A DNA stretch of 64,000 bases from the NCBI GenBank assembly GCA_024280885.1, contig JAJRPF010000061.1, positions 31,526 to 95,525 of the forward strand, given 5' to 3'. Below the pieces are notes generated by a model that searched no databases, had not been told where the DNA came from, and was given only the letters and a program-made list of their open reading frames with translations. The stretch comes from Planctomycetota bacterium (lineage in GTDB: Bacteria; Planctomycetota; JAJSAM01; JAJVHW01). Positions 18,554 through 28,216 of the stretch are shown one piece after another. Position numbers and translations under genes: made by a program. Positions within the stretch are counted from its first letter, which is position 1. The number at the start of each line of letters is the position of its first letter.

Positions 18554-21500
18554 ATGAGTGCCGAACGCGAACCGTTGACCACCGGAACCGACCGGATGAG
18601 CCGAATCGAAAGGCTGCTTGAGCACCGCGAGTGGCTGCGCGACCTGTCGCGCCGTCTCGTCGTCGATGCCAACCTCGCCGATGATCTCGTGCAGAAGACC
18701 TGGCTCGCAGCGGTCGAGAGACCTCCGCATCACACGCAGCGCCCCCGAGCTTGGCTCGCGACCGTGATGCGTAACTGGCTCCGCCGCGAGTGGCGTGACG
18801 AGGCAGTGAAACGTCGTCACGAACAGGCTGCGGCGCGGCCGGAGAGCATCGCCGGTCCCGACGAGTTGGTTGTGCGCGCAGAGGAGATGCGAGTCGTTGT
18901 CGGGGCCGTCTTGGCCCTGGACGATCCGTATCGAACGACGTTGCTCTACCGCCATCACGAGGGTCTCGCGCCGCGGCATATCGCCGAGCGCATGGGCATC
19001 CCCGTCGAGACGGTGCGCACACGGTTGAAGCGTGGCATGGCGATGGTCCGGCGCGACCTCGACGCGCACCACGGCGGCGATGGCCGTACGTGGGCGCTGG
19101 CACTCCTCCCTCTGACCACCATGCCCGTCAGTCCCGCGTCCGTCGGCGCTCAAGCGAGCGCTGCAGCGCGCGGCGGTGACGCAACAGGGTACGCCCTGGG
19201 AGAACTTCTCGTGAAAGCCACGCTCAACAAGGCCGCCGTCGTCACCGTCCTACTCGTGCTCGCTCTCTTCGGCGGAGGGGCCGCGCTGCTCGCCGCGCAG
19301 GAGGGCGGCTCCGGCGACGTTGCAGCCGAAGGCGACCAACGCGAAGCCGACACCGGGCCGCGACGAACCCGCGTTGGGGAAGAGGCTTCAGCCACCGACG
19401 ATGGCGACGATGGTCCAGCGCGCGCCGGAGTTGGGGACGGCGAGCCCGCTGCGTCGAGCGCTGCCGGACACGCGCTCGGCGTGACCGTGCTGGATGTCGA
19501 CGGCGCACCGCTCGGCGGCGCACGCGTGGAGTGGTATCGGCAGCCGAGCATCTTCCCGCTCTTCGGCGCTTGGGAGAAAGGGCGGCGTCTTCTGCGCGGA
19601 GTAGCGCCTGTCGCGGCAGCCGTGACAGGCGACGACGGGATCGCCACGGCCACGCTTCCTGGCGACGGCCCGTGGACGATGATCACGCGCGCTGCCGGAC
19701 ACGCGACGGGCTTTCGATGGTCCGTCAACTCGCCGCTTGGGGCCGACCGCTCCGCGCCTCTGGTCGAACGACTCTTGACCGGGTACGCCATCGACGGATG
19801 CATCCTGAGCCGTGACGGCTCTCCCGCTGCGGGGATCGAGCTTCTCGCTGACAGCATCGGAATGAGCGGCACCGTCATCCGCGGCTCTCGCACGGTGACG
19901 GCGGCAGACGGGACGTTCCGCCTCGACGGACTGCGGCCCGGCGAGGCGCATCTCTTCGCTGGCGGCGTACGCCTAGCGCGACTGCGGGTTCCGACCACCT
20001 CGCCTGTCACGCTGACCCTCGGCGGGAACGTCATCCGTGGCCGCGTTACCCGCGCGGAAGGCGGCGCACCGATCGGCGGCGTCGCCGTCTTCGCTCAGTT
20101 GATCCGTGAAACGCTCGGCGTGGTCCGAACCACGACAGACGCGGACGGACGCTACGAACTCGACACGCTGGTTCCGGCTTTCGTCAGCGAGATACGACTG
20201 GAACGAGAGGGGCTCGTCGATACGCGGACGACGATGTCGATCGACGGCGGCGTTGGGTTCGACGCGCTCGGTCACGGCCGCATGGATTTCACGATGTCAG
20301 AGAGCGCGAGTCTCACTGGCATCGTCCGGACGGACGGCGTCCCCATCGCTGACGTCGGCGTCGCAGTCGTGTTGCGCGACTGGCGTTCGTTCGCCACGCG
20401 AACGGATGCGAACGGCCGCTACGTCCTGACGACCGTGCCACCAGGAAGCGTCGTCGTGATCGTGGACGCGCAACGCACGACGTTCTATCAGGCGGAGCTG
20501 CCCGCAAACTGGCTCGACGCACACCGTCGCGGCAAGGACATCAAGGGCTGGAGCGTCTCATTGACCGCTGGAGTCACGACCGAACACGATCTCTCGCTGA
20601 CCAACGGCGTCACTGTGCGAGGGACTGTCCGTCACCCGGACGGATCGCCTGCCGAAGGTGCCCGGGTCACGTTCGGATCGGGCACTACGCCTGTCTCCGA
20701 CGCCGCCGGGCATTTCGTCTCACGCGGAGTCAGACCGGCGGCCGGGGCCACTGTCTTCGCGAGTCTGCCGGGTGCCCGCGCGTTCCAGCAGGTGAACCTT
20801 CTCGACGAGTCGGCACGAACCGGACTGGACATCGTCATGCAGCCAGCGACGCGGATCGTCGGTCGCGTGACGAACCGACGAGGCGAGTCCGTTCGGGGTG
20901 CGTTCGTGCAGATCTTCGCTTCGCGGCGACGCCTCGCTGAGAGAGCGTCCGTATCCGACGACGGATCGTTCGAGTTGCTCACCCTGGAGCGCGGCACCGT
21001 ATCGCTGCGTGCATTCGCCCCCGGCCACAGTCCGGCGGAACCACTCAAGCTCGACGCGACACCAGGCGCGGAACTCGGCAACGTCCGCTTCCTCCTCGAC
21101 GCGGCCGTTTCCATCAGCGGCACGGCGCGCACGTCGCGCGGCGTCCCGATCGAGGGGGCACGAGTCGCACTCATCGAGGGCGGTACGCGCACCAGGAACA
21201 CTGAGGATCGTGACCTGCTCACCGCCGCGGTCACGAACGCCAAGGGTCGCTTCGTCATACCCGACGTGGCGCAGGGATCGTGGACTCTCGTTCTCGTCGG
21301 AGACGAGATCGTGCGCTGGGAGCGCGCACTCGACGTCGCCGCGCCGATGACGATTGATGTGACCTGCACGCGTGCCCGCACGATCTCCGGAGTCATACAG
21401 CATCCCGGAACAGCGCCGCTGACGGGTGTATCAGTGATCGCGTATCGCCAGGGCGCGCGGACAGGCGAACCAGGATACCGGGTGTCAGTGAATTGCGCGG

Positions 21501-22756
21501 CCGACGGGACGTTCGTGCTGACCGGCCTTCGTGACGGCGTGTACGACATCAAGACGTTCGTGTGGAAGAGGGTCAAAAAGAGTCTGCTCAACGTTGAGAT
21601 GAAGGGCATCGCCGCGGGCGCCGAGGATCTCGTCATCGACATGCGCCCGGCCGGAGAGATCCACGGTGTGGTCGTCGACCCGGACGGCCGCGGGATCGCG
21701 CACGCCCGTGTTCAGGCGTTCTCGGAGTCCGGACATCGCGGCACGCCGAGTGGCGCGACCGACGCGGACGGGTCGTTTCAGATCACGGGCATCGACCCCG
21801 CGCACGGTCCCTACACTCTGCGCATCAAGCCCCCGGAACCGCAGCGCCTTCCGCGTTTCGAGGTACTCGGTCCCTACACCACGGCAACGATCGAGGGCGT
21901 CCAGGTCGGTCAGTCGGGCATTCGGGTCGTGATCCCAATCGGCAACGTCATCGAGGGCGTCATCGTCGACTCAGCAGGCAAGCCGCAGCCCGGCGTATGG
22001 GTCAAGGCCGAGTGCGTCACGCACGACAAGCTGAGTCCGCACGAGCGGACGTGGCTGCGTGGTCCGGGCACGCAGGCGGGTGAAGACGGCCACTTCCGGT
22101 TCCAAGGGCTTCCCGACGCCGCGTTCGCTCTCTTCCTGATGCCGAACCCGTACAGCGATCCGAATGGGCAGCCGCGCGCACTCGCCGGCGCGGAACATGT
22201 CACCGCCGGCACGACGGGACTGACGCTCCGGACTGCCGCGGTCGGCAGTGTGACGGGTGTGGTCGTCGATGACGATGGGACGCCCGTCGCGAACACGCGC
22301 GTCACCGCGATGCCGGAAGGAACGGAGATTCTCTCGGCCCGCGTGACGGCGAAGACCGACTCCAACGGACACTTCACGCTCGCGGCGCTGGTCGTGGGTC
22401 GGGCCTACGCGGCGACCGTGTCGGTCCCTGACCGTGTCCGCACGACCGTTCTGGATGTACGCGCCGGAGGAGGCCTGCTGCGTATCGAACTCTCGCGCGG
22501 CGAGTCAATCTCCGGGCGACTCATCGTCCCCGAGGGGCAGTCGGCGAAGCGCCGTTTCCTCCGGCTCTACCACAGCGACGGCGACTACGAGACCGGCCTC
22601 AGCACGAACGACAACGGCGCCTTCGAACGCAACGCCCTGCTGCCCGGCACGTATCGCGTCGAGGTCCAGACGAACCCAGGGGAGTGGCCGGCTGCGATGC
22701 AGTCCGTCGGGACGATCACCACGGGAACAAACGACATCGTCATCCGCCTCGAGTAG
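18554..22756 (+). CDS. Transmembrane ECF sigma factor with twelve carboxypeptidase-regulatory-like repeats
   Basis: About 1400 residues. The first ~175 are an ECF sigma factor: sigma2 with L-A-D-D-L-V-Q-K-T-W-L-A-A-V and R-P-R-A-W-L-A-T-V-M-R-N-W, sigma4 with L-D-D-P-Y-R-T-T-L-L-Y-R-H-H-E-G and V-E-T-V-R-T-R-L-K-R-G. A linker G-R-T-W-A-L-A-L-L-P-L precedes a single hydrophobic helix near residues 225-250. The rest is about twelve Ig-like units of the CarbopepD_reg type (G-x-V-x-D-x-x-G-x-P-x-x-G-A-x-V followed by D-A-D-G-x-F/Y), predicted outside the membrane. No anti-sigma gene adjoins it. The start could be 18497 or 18596. Release by proteolysis or direct signalling through the helix is inference. 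Confidence 0.85.
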   Translation: MSAEREPLTTGTDRMSRIERLLEHREWLRDLSRRLVVDANLADDLVQKTWLAAVERPPHHTQRPRAWLATVMRNWLRREWRDEAVKRRHEQAAARPESIAGPDELVVRAEEMRVVVGAVLALDDPYRTTLLYRHHEGLAPRHIAERMGIPVETVRTRLKRGMAMVRRDLDAHHGGDGRTWALALLPLTTMPVSPASVGAQASAAARGGDATGYALGELLVKATLNKAAVVTVLLVLALFGGGAALLAAQEGGSGDVAAEGDQREADTGPRRTRVGEEASATDDGDDGPARAGVGDGEPAASSAAGHALGVTVLDVDGAPLGGARVEWYRQPSIFPLFGAWEKGRRLLRGVAPVAAAVTGDDGIATATLPGDGPWTMITRAAGHATGFRWSVNSPLGADRSAPLVERLLTGYAIDGCILSRDGSPAAGIELLADSIGMSGTVIRGSRTVTAADGTFRLDGLRPGEAHLFAGGVRLARLRVPTTSPVTLTLGGNVIRGRVTRAEGGAPIGGVAVFAQLIRETLGVVRTTTDADGRYELDTLVPAFVSEIRLEREGLVDTRTTMSIDGGVGFDALGHGRMDFTMSESASLTGIVRTDGVPIADVGVAVVLRDWRSFATRTDANGRYVLTTVPPGSVVVIVDAQRTTFYQAELPANWLDAHRRGKDIKGWSVSLTAGVTTEHDLSLTNGVTVRGTVRHPDGSPAEGARVTFGSGTTPVSDAAGHFVSRGVRPAAGATVFASLPGARAFQQVNLLDESARTGLDIVMQPATRIVGRVTNRRGESVRGAFVQIFASRRRLAERASVSDDGSFELLTLERGTVSLRAFAPGHSPAEPLKLDATPGAELGNVRFLLDAAVSISGTARTSRGVPIEGARVALIEGGTRTRNTEDRDLLTAAVTNAKGRFVIPDVAQGSWTLVLVGDEIVRWERALDVAAPMTIDVTCTRARTISGVIQHPGTAPLTGVSVIAYRQGARTGEPGYRVSVNCAADGTFVLTGLRDGVYDIKTFVWKRVKKSLLNVEMKGIAAGAEDLVIDMRPAGEIHGVVVDPDGRGIAHARVQAFSESGHRGTPSGATDADGSFQITGIDPAHGPYTLRIKPPEPQRLPRFEVLGPYTTATIEGVQVGQSGIRVVIPIGNVIEGVIVDSAGKPQPGVWVKAECVTHDKLSPHERTWLRGPGTQAGEDGHFRFQGLPDAAFALFLMPNPYSDPNGQPRALAGAEHVTAGTTGLTLRTAAVGSVTGVVVDDDGTPVANTRVTAMPEGTEILSARVTAKTDSNGHFTLAALVVGRAYAATVSVPDRVRTTVLDVRAGGGLLRIELSRGESISGRLIVPEGQSAKRRFLRLYHSDGDYETGLSTNDNGAFERNALLPGTYRVEVQTNPGEWPAAMQSVGTITTGTNDIVIRLE

Positions 22757-22799
22757 GCGCAATCGGCGTCTGGATCGGAACGCGCTACATGCAGGGGAA

Positions 22800-24806
22800 T
22801 CATTCCTCGAAGAGAATCACGGTGTCACCTCGAACCTTCCACTTCAACGAGTGGCCGCTCGCCAGACAGATCGCACGCAGCGCGCCCTCGATCGTGTCAT
22901 CCGCGACGCGCAGCGAGACCGTCACACCGAAGACGTCGCCGGGCGTACCGGAAGCGAAGGTCACCTGGAGCGCGCTCTCTCTGCGAATGCGCGCGAGCAA
23001 TCGGTTGAGGGGTTCGTCGGTGACGTCGAACGAGATCCTCTCGTCTCGCAGTCGATCGGCGACGTCGGCCTTGCGAAGCTCGACATCCATCTCGGAGACG
23101 CTGCCCGCGATGATCTCGATCACGCGTGCCTCGCGCACGTGTCCACGCGCGGAGACCGTCAGTTCAATCTCTCCCTCGGGAAGGTAATCGATCGTCGCGG
23201 GTTCTCCGTCGCGGCTCGAGGCCGACGCTCCCGCGACAGTCGGCTCCGGGATCTCCGGGACGCTCGCGGTGTCGATCGATGGGGGAACCATCCAACGAAA
23301 CCGCACACGGGCCGACTTCACGACCTCGCCTGAACTACTTGTCACACGAATGACCGCGGTCCCCGCCGGACCTCCCATCACCAACGCAACCTCCACCTCG
23401 TCTCCGTAGCGCCCGCTCACGCGGAAGATATTCGAGCGCTGCAACCCGCCCTTGCGCGCGAAGAGTGACCCGAACTGCTTCTTCAGCTCCGCCGAGAACG
23501 CGCCGTGCTCGTCCGTGGTCGCCACCAGGCCCGAGTGATAGATGGAAGCCCCGGGAACGCCGATCCCGCTCGGGTCCACGACAGTTCCGCGCACGACGAG
23601 GGATTGCGGCGCGTTCGGATCGCGAGAAGCAGGCTCGATGACCTCGGTCGCCATTCCAGCCGACCACTCATCCGATCCAGAGTGGAGGACCACGCGATCA
23701 GCTTCCACCGCCAACCGCAGTCCGCACACCCTCACGAGAGTCTTGAGTGCCACGACGGCGGTGACGTCAGAGAACTGCATCGTCATCGGCATGGAGTCGA
23801 GTGACGCCGCCGAGCGCACATCAGCATGGATCGCGATCCCGGTGATGTCTGAGATCTCCGCAAAGACGGTGCGAGCTGTGTCACTCGCGAAGCGCAGAAC
23901 GTCGATCCGCTCCTGAAGCAGCTCAGCGACGGTTCGAGTGTCTTCCTTGGACATTTCCGCCACGTCGAGTCGCTCGTCGGCTGGCGGCGGTCGGACTCGC
24001 ACACGGTTCGATCGCGGCGATCGCGCGACGGACGCCACCGACTCGACCTCGGGTGCTGCTGCAATCTCGGGATCAACGGAATGTGCGTCGGCATCGGCGC
24101 GATTCAGTGCGTTCTCTCCGCCACTGAGCCCCCACCACGCCCCGCCCAAGAGAGCGAGCCCCAAGACGATCCCACCTGCGAGTTTCCATGCCATCGCCAA
24201 TCCCCCCACGGCCACGGTGGCCGCTCCTCCGACTGCCGCATTCACTGTGTCGCGATCGAGCAGCGGTAACAGCACCACCGCCAGCGGACGACCGCGTCCG
24301 ACGTCGCGCTCCAACCGCCCTCGTAGCTGCTCCCGGCCCCGTCGCAGGCGCGCCCGCGTCGTCTCGAGTGGCGCGCCCATCTGCGTCGCGACCTCCGCGA
24401 CGGCGAGACCCTCGAGGTAGCGCAGAAGCAACGCCTGCCGGTACGGTTCGGGGAGCGCGACGACAGCGGTCGCGACCTGCGCGTGAGCGTCAGCCCGCGC
24501 AGCGAGATCCGCCGGATCGCTCACGGAACTCGCTTCCCCGCGCGCGACGGCCTTCTCGCGCGCACGCCGTCGCCGCCGAGAGCGTCCCTGTTTGCGCGCC
24601 GCGTTGCGAGCCACGGTAGTCAACCATCCGCGCGGTGACTCACCGGTTGACGGCGGACTCGTCATCGCCGCGAGCCACGTCTGCTGCTCGACGTCGTCGG
24701 CCTCGTTCTCGTCGCGCGTCAACGCGAGCGCGAGCGTCCGCACCCACTCCCGGTGCGCGAGCAGGAGATCGAGGTGAACGGCGGGATCCGGTGCGATGCC
24801 CATCAT
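22800..24806 (-). CDS. Transmembrane ECF sigma factor with secretin-like and regulatory beta domains
   Basis: 668 residues. Sigma2 (E-A-D-D-V-E-Q-Q-T-W-L-A-A-M, P-R-G-W-L-T-T-V-A-R-N) and sigma4 (L-P-E-P-Y-R-Q-A-L-L-L-R-Y-L-E-G, L-E-T-T-R-A-R-L-R-R-G) fill the first ~180 residues. A linker G-R-P-L-A-V-V-L-L-P-L is followed by a helix near 210-228 (L-A-G-G-I-V-L-G-L-A-L-L-G-G-A-W-W). The outer part has two STN/secretin-N-like segments (around 300-380 and 590-668, the second ending G-H-S-L-K-W-K-V-R-G-D-T-V-I-L-F) around a CarbopepD_reg-type unit near 400-450 (V-R-G-T-V-V-D-P-S-G-I-G-V-P-G-A). It converges with the first sigma gene. Sensing of an envelope ligand is inferred. Confidence 0.83.
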   Translation of the reverse strand: MMGIAPDPAVHLDLLLAHREWVRTLALALTRDENEADDVEQQTWLAAMTSPPSTGESPRGWLTTVARNAARKQGRSRRRRRAREKAVARGEASSVSDPADLAARADAHAQVATAVVALPEPYRQALLLRYLEGLAVAEVATQMGAPLETTRARLRRGREQLRGRLERDVGRGRPLAVVLLPLLDRDTVNAAVGGAATVAVGGLAMAWKLAGGIVLGLALLGGAWWGLSGGENALNRADADAHSVDPEIAAAPEVESVASVARSPRSNRVRVRPPPADERLDVAEMSKEDTRTVAELLQERIDVLRFASDTARTVFAEISDITGIAIHADVRSAASLDSMPMTMQFSDVTAVVALKTLVRVCGLRLAVEADRVVLHSGSDEWSAGMATEVIEPASRDPNAPQSLVVRGTVVDPSGIGVPGASIYHSGLVATTDEHGAFSAELKKQFGSLFARKGGLQRSNIFRVSGRYGDEVEVALVMGGPAGTAVIRVTSSSGEVVKSARVRFRWMVPPSIDTASVPEIPEPTVAGASASSRDGEPATIDYLPEGEIELTVSARGHVREARVIEIIAGSVSEMDVELRKADVADRLRDERISFDVTDEPLNRLLARIRRESALQVTFASGTPGDVFGVTVSLRVADDTIEGALRAICLASGHSLKWKVRGDTVILFEE

Positions 24807-24900
24807 CCCTACAATCCCAGGAGGTGCGGCGGAGGGTGCAACTCTCGCTCAGAATTTTCTGCGTGGTGCGTGGAGCATCTCGTGACCCCGGCTCGTCGCG

Positions 24901-25881
24901 CTACTGCGCCTCTCCGCTGCGTCGCGTCCGCTGATCCTCGAGGACGTCATCGACAATCTGCTCAAGCGTCGTCTCGTAGCGGAAGCCGGTGACGCGGGCC
25001 AGTTTCTCGACGTCGGGCACGCGCCGCGGCATGTCCTCGAATCCGGCGCCGTAGGCTTCTGCGTAGGGCACGAGGACGATCTCGGAGGCGCTGCCGGCGC
25101 GCTCCTTGACCATCTCTGCGAGGCCGCGGATGGAGATCTCGCGCTCGGAGCCGACGTTGAAGACCTGGCCGACCGTGTCGGGAGAATCGAGCAGGTGCAG
25201 GAGCGCCTGCACCGAGTCGTTGACATGTCCGAAGCAACGCGCCTGCTCCCCCGTCCCGTACACGGTGATCGGTTCCCCAGTGAGCGCCTGCCGCGCGAAG
25301 TTCGGGAGCACCATCCCGTAGCGCCCCACTTGCCGCGGCCCGACCGTGTTGAAGAGACGTGCGATGATGACCGGCACGCGTTTCTCGGCGTGATAGGCAA
25401 GCGCCAGCCACTCGTCGAGAGCCTTCGAGCATGCGTACGCCCAGCGCGAGCGCGTAGTGGCGCCCAGGTTGAGGTCGTCATCCTCCGCGAACGGCATCTT
25501 GGTGCCCTTCCCGTAGACCTCGGATGTGGACGCAATCAACGTGCGGCGGCCCTTGCGCGCGGCGGCGTCCAGGACGACCTCGGTCGCCTTCACGTTCGTC
25601 TCGATTGTGTGGACCGGGCGCTCCACGATCAGGCGGACACCAACCGCCGCCGCGAGATGAACGGTGCAGTCGGCGCGATCCACCAACTCGACGACCAGAG
25701 GGCTATCGAGCGCGGATCCGATGCGATACATGAACCCTGGGCGGTCCACGAGGTGCTCGATATTCGACATGCTGCCGGTCGAGAGATCGTCGAGCACGAT
25801 GACCTCGTCGCCGCGCGCCAGCAGCTGCTCCGCCATGTGAGAGCCGATAAACCCGGCTCCACCAGTGATGAGTACCCTCAC
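24901..25881 (-). CDS. NAD-dependent nucleotide-sugar epimerase/dehydratase (extended SDR)
   Basis: 326 residues from the GTG at 25881 (encoding the start of V-R-V-L-I-T-G-G-A-G-F-I-G-S); the longer frame to 26190 reads into a repeat element. The Rossmann motif GGAGFIGS, the D-D-L-S-T-G loop, H-L-A-A-A-V-G, the catalytic Y-A-C-S-K (YxxxK) and N-V-G-S-E are all present, so it is an active extended SDR acting on NDP-sugars, of the GalE/UDP-glucuronate decarboxylase group. Substrate is not fixed by the sequence; polysaccharide precursor supply is likely, consistent with the ligase-like and GT9 genes elsewhere. It stands alone between two sigma factor genes. Confidence 0.88.
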   Translation of the reverse strand: MRVLITGGAGFIGSHMAEQLLARGDEVIVLDDLSTGSMSNIEHLVDRPGFMYRIGSALDSPLVVELVDRADCTVHLAAAVGVRLIVERPVHTIETNVKATEVVLDAAARKGRRTLIASTSEVYGKGTKMPFAEDDDLNLGATTRSRWAYACSKALDEWLALAYHAEKRVPVIIARLFNTVGPRQVGRYGMVLPNFARQALTGEPITVYGTGEQARCFGHVNDSVQALLHLLDSPDTVGQVFNVGSEREISIRGLAEMVKERAGSASEIVLVPYAEAYGAGFEDMPRRVPDVEKLARVTGFRYETTLEQIVDDVLEDQRTRRSGEAQ

Positions 25882-26021
25882 GCGGTCATCTGCTCCATCG
25901 GTGCGCGAAATGCGGAGCTCTTTCGAGCTCGCTCGTCGTGATCCCAAGCGACCACTTGGCGCACCGTAGCAAGAACCTCGCCCACGACGGACTCCTTGCG
26001 AGCCCGGGCGATCCGGCTGGA

Positions 26022-26227
26022 CTAGCAGTCTGTCGGAGTAGTCCGTCGAGGACCGGATTCGTCCAGGGGCGTCGTCCGTCGTGCTTGACGGGCGAAGTCC
26101 CTGCCGAAGCAACATCGAGCCTGGCAAGTGCGGCGGACGGCGTTCCTGGGCGGAGTTGACGGTTCGCAAGCACGAATTGCTACGGCCCATTCGCCGGTTC
26201 CGATGGACTACTCCGACAGGCTGCTAG
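26022..26227. mobile_element. MITE-like repeat, copy 1, with terminal inverted repeats and CTAG ends
   Basis: A 206-bp non-coding element. The ends 26022-26047 and 26202-26227 are 26-bp inverted repeats (24 of 26 match, core CAGCCTGTCGGAGTAGTCC on the right arm's complement), both finishing in CTAG, which could be a duplicated palindromic target or part of the repeat. Inside, 26063-26087 pairs with 26125-26149 as a 25-bp stem on the plus-strand RNA, every position Watson-Crick or G-U. A second copy occupies 63865-64000. No transposase is in the window, so it would be non-autonomous. Its CTAG also supplies the TAG stop of the neighbouring sigma factor gene. Confidence 0.8.
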
Positions 26228-28050
26228 AGCTTGAGGAAGATGGGAGGCGCCGAGATCGCCCGCAGCCGTCCCCGGGCCTCGTCGGTCAGTGGCACGACGC
26301 GCAAGATCGAGTCGTAGAGGCGGAGAGCCTCCGCCGAGCTACGCGTGACCTGATCCCCGTCGAACATCAGCAGCGCGGCGAGCCCGTCACGCTCGCTCTC
26401 GAGCAGCGTCTCCGAGAGTCCCTCGGCCCACTCGTGCGCGAGTTGCTCGATTTCCGCCTCGCGCTCCTTCGCCGGCCTCACCAGCCGCCCAAGGTCTTTC
26501 AGCATCCCCTTCGCGACCGACGCGCGCGTGCCATCGTGCTTGACGAGTCTGACCGCCTGCCCCCATTGAATAGCGGAGCTGAAGAGATCGAGGTTGGAGA
26601 CGTCGCGCACACTGTCGGGCCGGAGGAGCGTATTCTGTTCGGCCGTCAGGAGCGCCGTCACCGCGTCGAAGAACTTCGTGCGCGAAACGACGTCGTCGTG
26701 GAGTTTCTGCAATTCGAGCGTCTCGGCCCCGTACGTGGCGACGCGCTGCTTCTCGCGCGCGATCTGCGCGTTCGCGATCCGATCGAGTTCCCGCTCCTGT
26801 GTCGTCGTCAACGGAGTACCGGCGGCTCGCAATGTGGCCGCGATCAGGTTGGACATGAACGGCGGACTCGCATACGGCCCGTTGGTGCCGATCCCCGGGA
26901 GACTCCCGGCGATGCGGGCCGCAGCAGCGATCAGCGGCGCGTTCTTGTTCTGGATCCCGGTGATGACCTCCGGGGGCAGTTCCTCGCCCGCGTCAATCGC
27001 TGACCGCAACGACACCAAGAGTTGGACGAGTTCGCCGGTGGCGAGCCCCACCTGGTCCCAGTCGATCTCGTCCAGCACATCGTCGTACGCGCCAAACGAG
27101 ATCGGCGCGCCATCCCTGCTCGTGTCGGCGCTGGCCATCGCGTCGGACAACGAGATGCCGAGCTCGGCAACCTCGGCTTCGAGTCCTGCACTGTGCTCTC
27201 TCGACTGGGCGAGTTCCTGCTCGAGTGCGCGGATACGCGCGTCACGTTTCCCGAGGCTCCCCGAGAGTGTCTCCGCGCGTCCGCGCTCCGTGTCGAGGGC
27301 ACGCGTCGCACCAACCAGCGCTGCCTCGTGCGCCTCCCCATCGTCGCCCACCGCGGGAGCTGCGATCCATCCGCCGCTCAGTCCGAGCACCAGAGCCGCC
27401 GCGGCAACCAATCCGAACTTCGTGTTGGCAGTCATCAGAGCAACTCCTGTGATGGTTCCGGCACCGCCCGCGGTCGCTGCCGCGCCGCGATCCAGTCGGG
27501 CCAGGGGAACGAGGGCGAGGGCCCATGCGCGGCGATCCCCGGCGTGCTGCGTATCCAGCTCGGCACGCAGTCGTTCGAGCGCCCGCCGCGTACGCGTACG
27601 CACCGTCTCGACGGGACAGCCGAGGCGACGCGCGACTTCGCGCGGCGGCAGCCCCTCGAAGAATCGCAGCACGAGAACGTCGCGATAGTTCGCGTCGAGT
27701 TGCAGCACGAGTTCGGAGACACGTCGGTGCGACTCCGCGTCGGCGACCGACTCAGCGACCGACGGAACGGCCTTCGCCGCCTCGCCGCGCGCCTCGTGCA
27801 CGGCCCTGGACTGCGCCGCGCGGGACTGCGCAGCGCGACCACTGTCGGCCGCCTTGCTGCGAACCACCTTCGACAGCCACCCGCGCACACTCTCTGCATG
27901 TCGCGGCGGAGTGCGCAACGACGCCAGCCAGGTCTCCTGCATGACATCCTGCGCGACGTCGTCGTCGTGTACGAGCCGACGTGCCAGCGCGTGCATCCAC
28001 GTGGAGTGCTCGAGGAGCGTCTCGATCGGCAGAGGTACGGGCGCGGTCAT
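26224..28050 (-). CDS. Transmembrane ECF sigma factor with coiled-coil helical outer domain
   Basis: 608 residues. Sigma2 shows D-D-V-A-Q-D-V-M-Q-E-T-W-L-A-S-L and V-R-G-W-L-S-K-V-V-R; sigma4 shows D-A-N-Y-R-D-V-L-V-L-R-F-F-E-G-L and V-E-T-V-R-T-R-T-R-R-A. The linker R-R-A-W-A-L-A-L-V-P-L matches the other two sigma fusions, then a helix near residues 212-232. The outer region begins with a heptad-rich coiled coil (~245-300) and continues all-helical to the end. The ATG at 28050 has GGTGAG upstream and is preferred to 28068. The stop TAG lies in the terminal CTAG of the repeat element. Outer-domain function is unknown. Confidence 0.83.
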   Translation of the reverse strand: MTAPVPLPIETLLEHSTWMHALARRLVHDDDVAQDVMQETWLASLRTPPRHAESVRGWLSKVVRSKAADSGRAAQSRAAQSRAVHEARGEAAKAVPSVAESVADAESHRRVSELVLQLDANYRDVLVLRFFEGLPPREVARRLGCPVETVRTRTRRALERLRAELDTQHAGDRRAWALALVPLARLDRGAAATAGGAGTITGVALMTANTKFGLVAAAALVLGLSGGWIAAPAVGDDGEAHEAALVGATRALDTERGRAETLSGSLGKRDARIRALEQELAQSREHSAGLEAEVAELGISLSDAMASADTSRDGAPISFGAYDDVLDEIDWDQVGLATGELVQLLVSLRSAIDAGEELPPEVITGIQNKNAPLIAAAARIAGSLPGIGTNGPYASPPFMSNLIAATLRAAGTPLTTTQERELDRIANAQIAREKQRVATYGAETLELQKLHDDVVSRTKFFDAVTALLTAEQNTLLRPDSVRDVSNLDLFSSAIQWGQAVRLVKHDGTRASVAKGMLKDLGRLVRPAKEREAEIEQLAHEWAEGLSETLLESERDGLAALLMFDGDQVTRSSAEALRLYDSILRVVPLTDEARGRLRAISAPPIFLKL

Positions 28051-28216
28051 GGTCTCACCGGTATACACGGACGGGCGGCCGGAATCGGTTCACGAGAAGT
28101 TCCGAGGCGGGCGACGGAGGCAAGACGACGGAAGTCGCTTAGACTGGCCCGGTGTCTCCGAGGTCTTCCCGCGCGCGATGTTGTCACCGACCCGGCCCAT
28201 GCACAGGTCAACGCGG

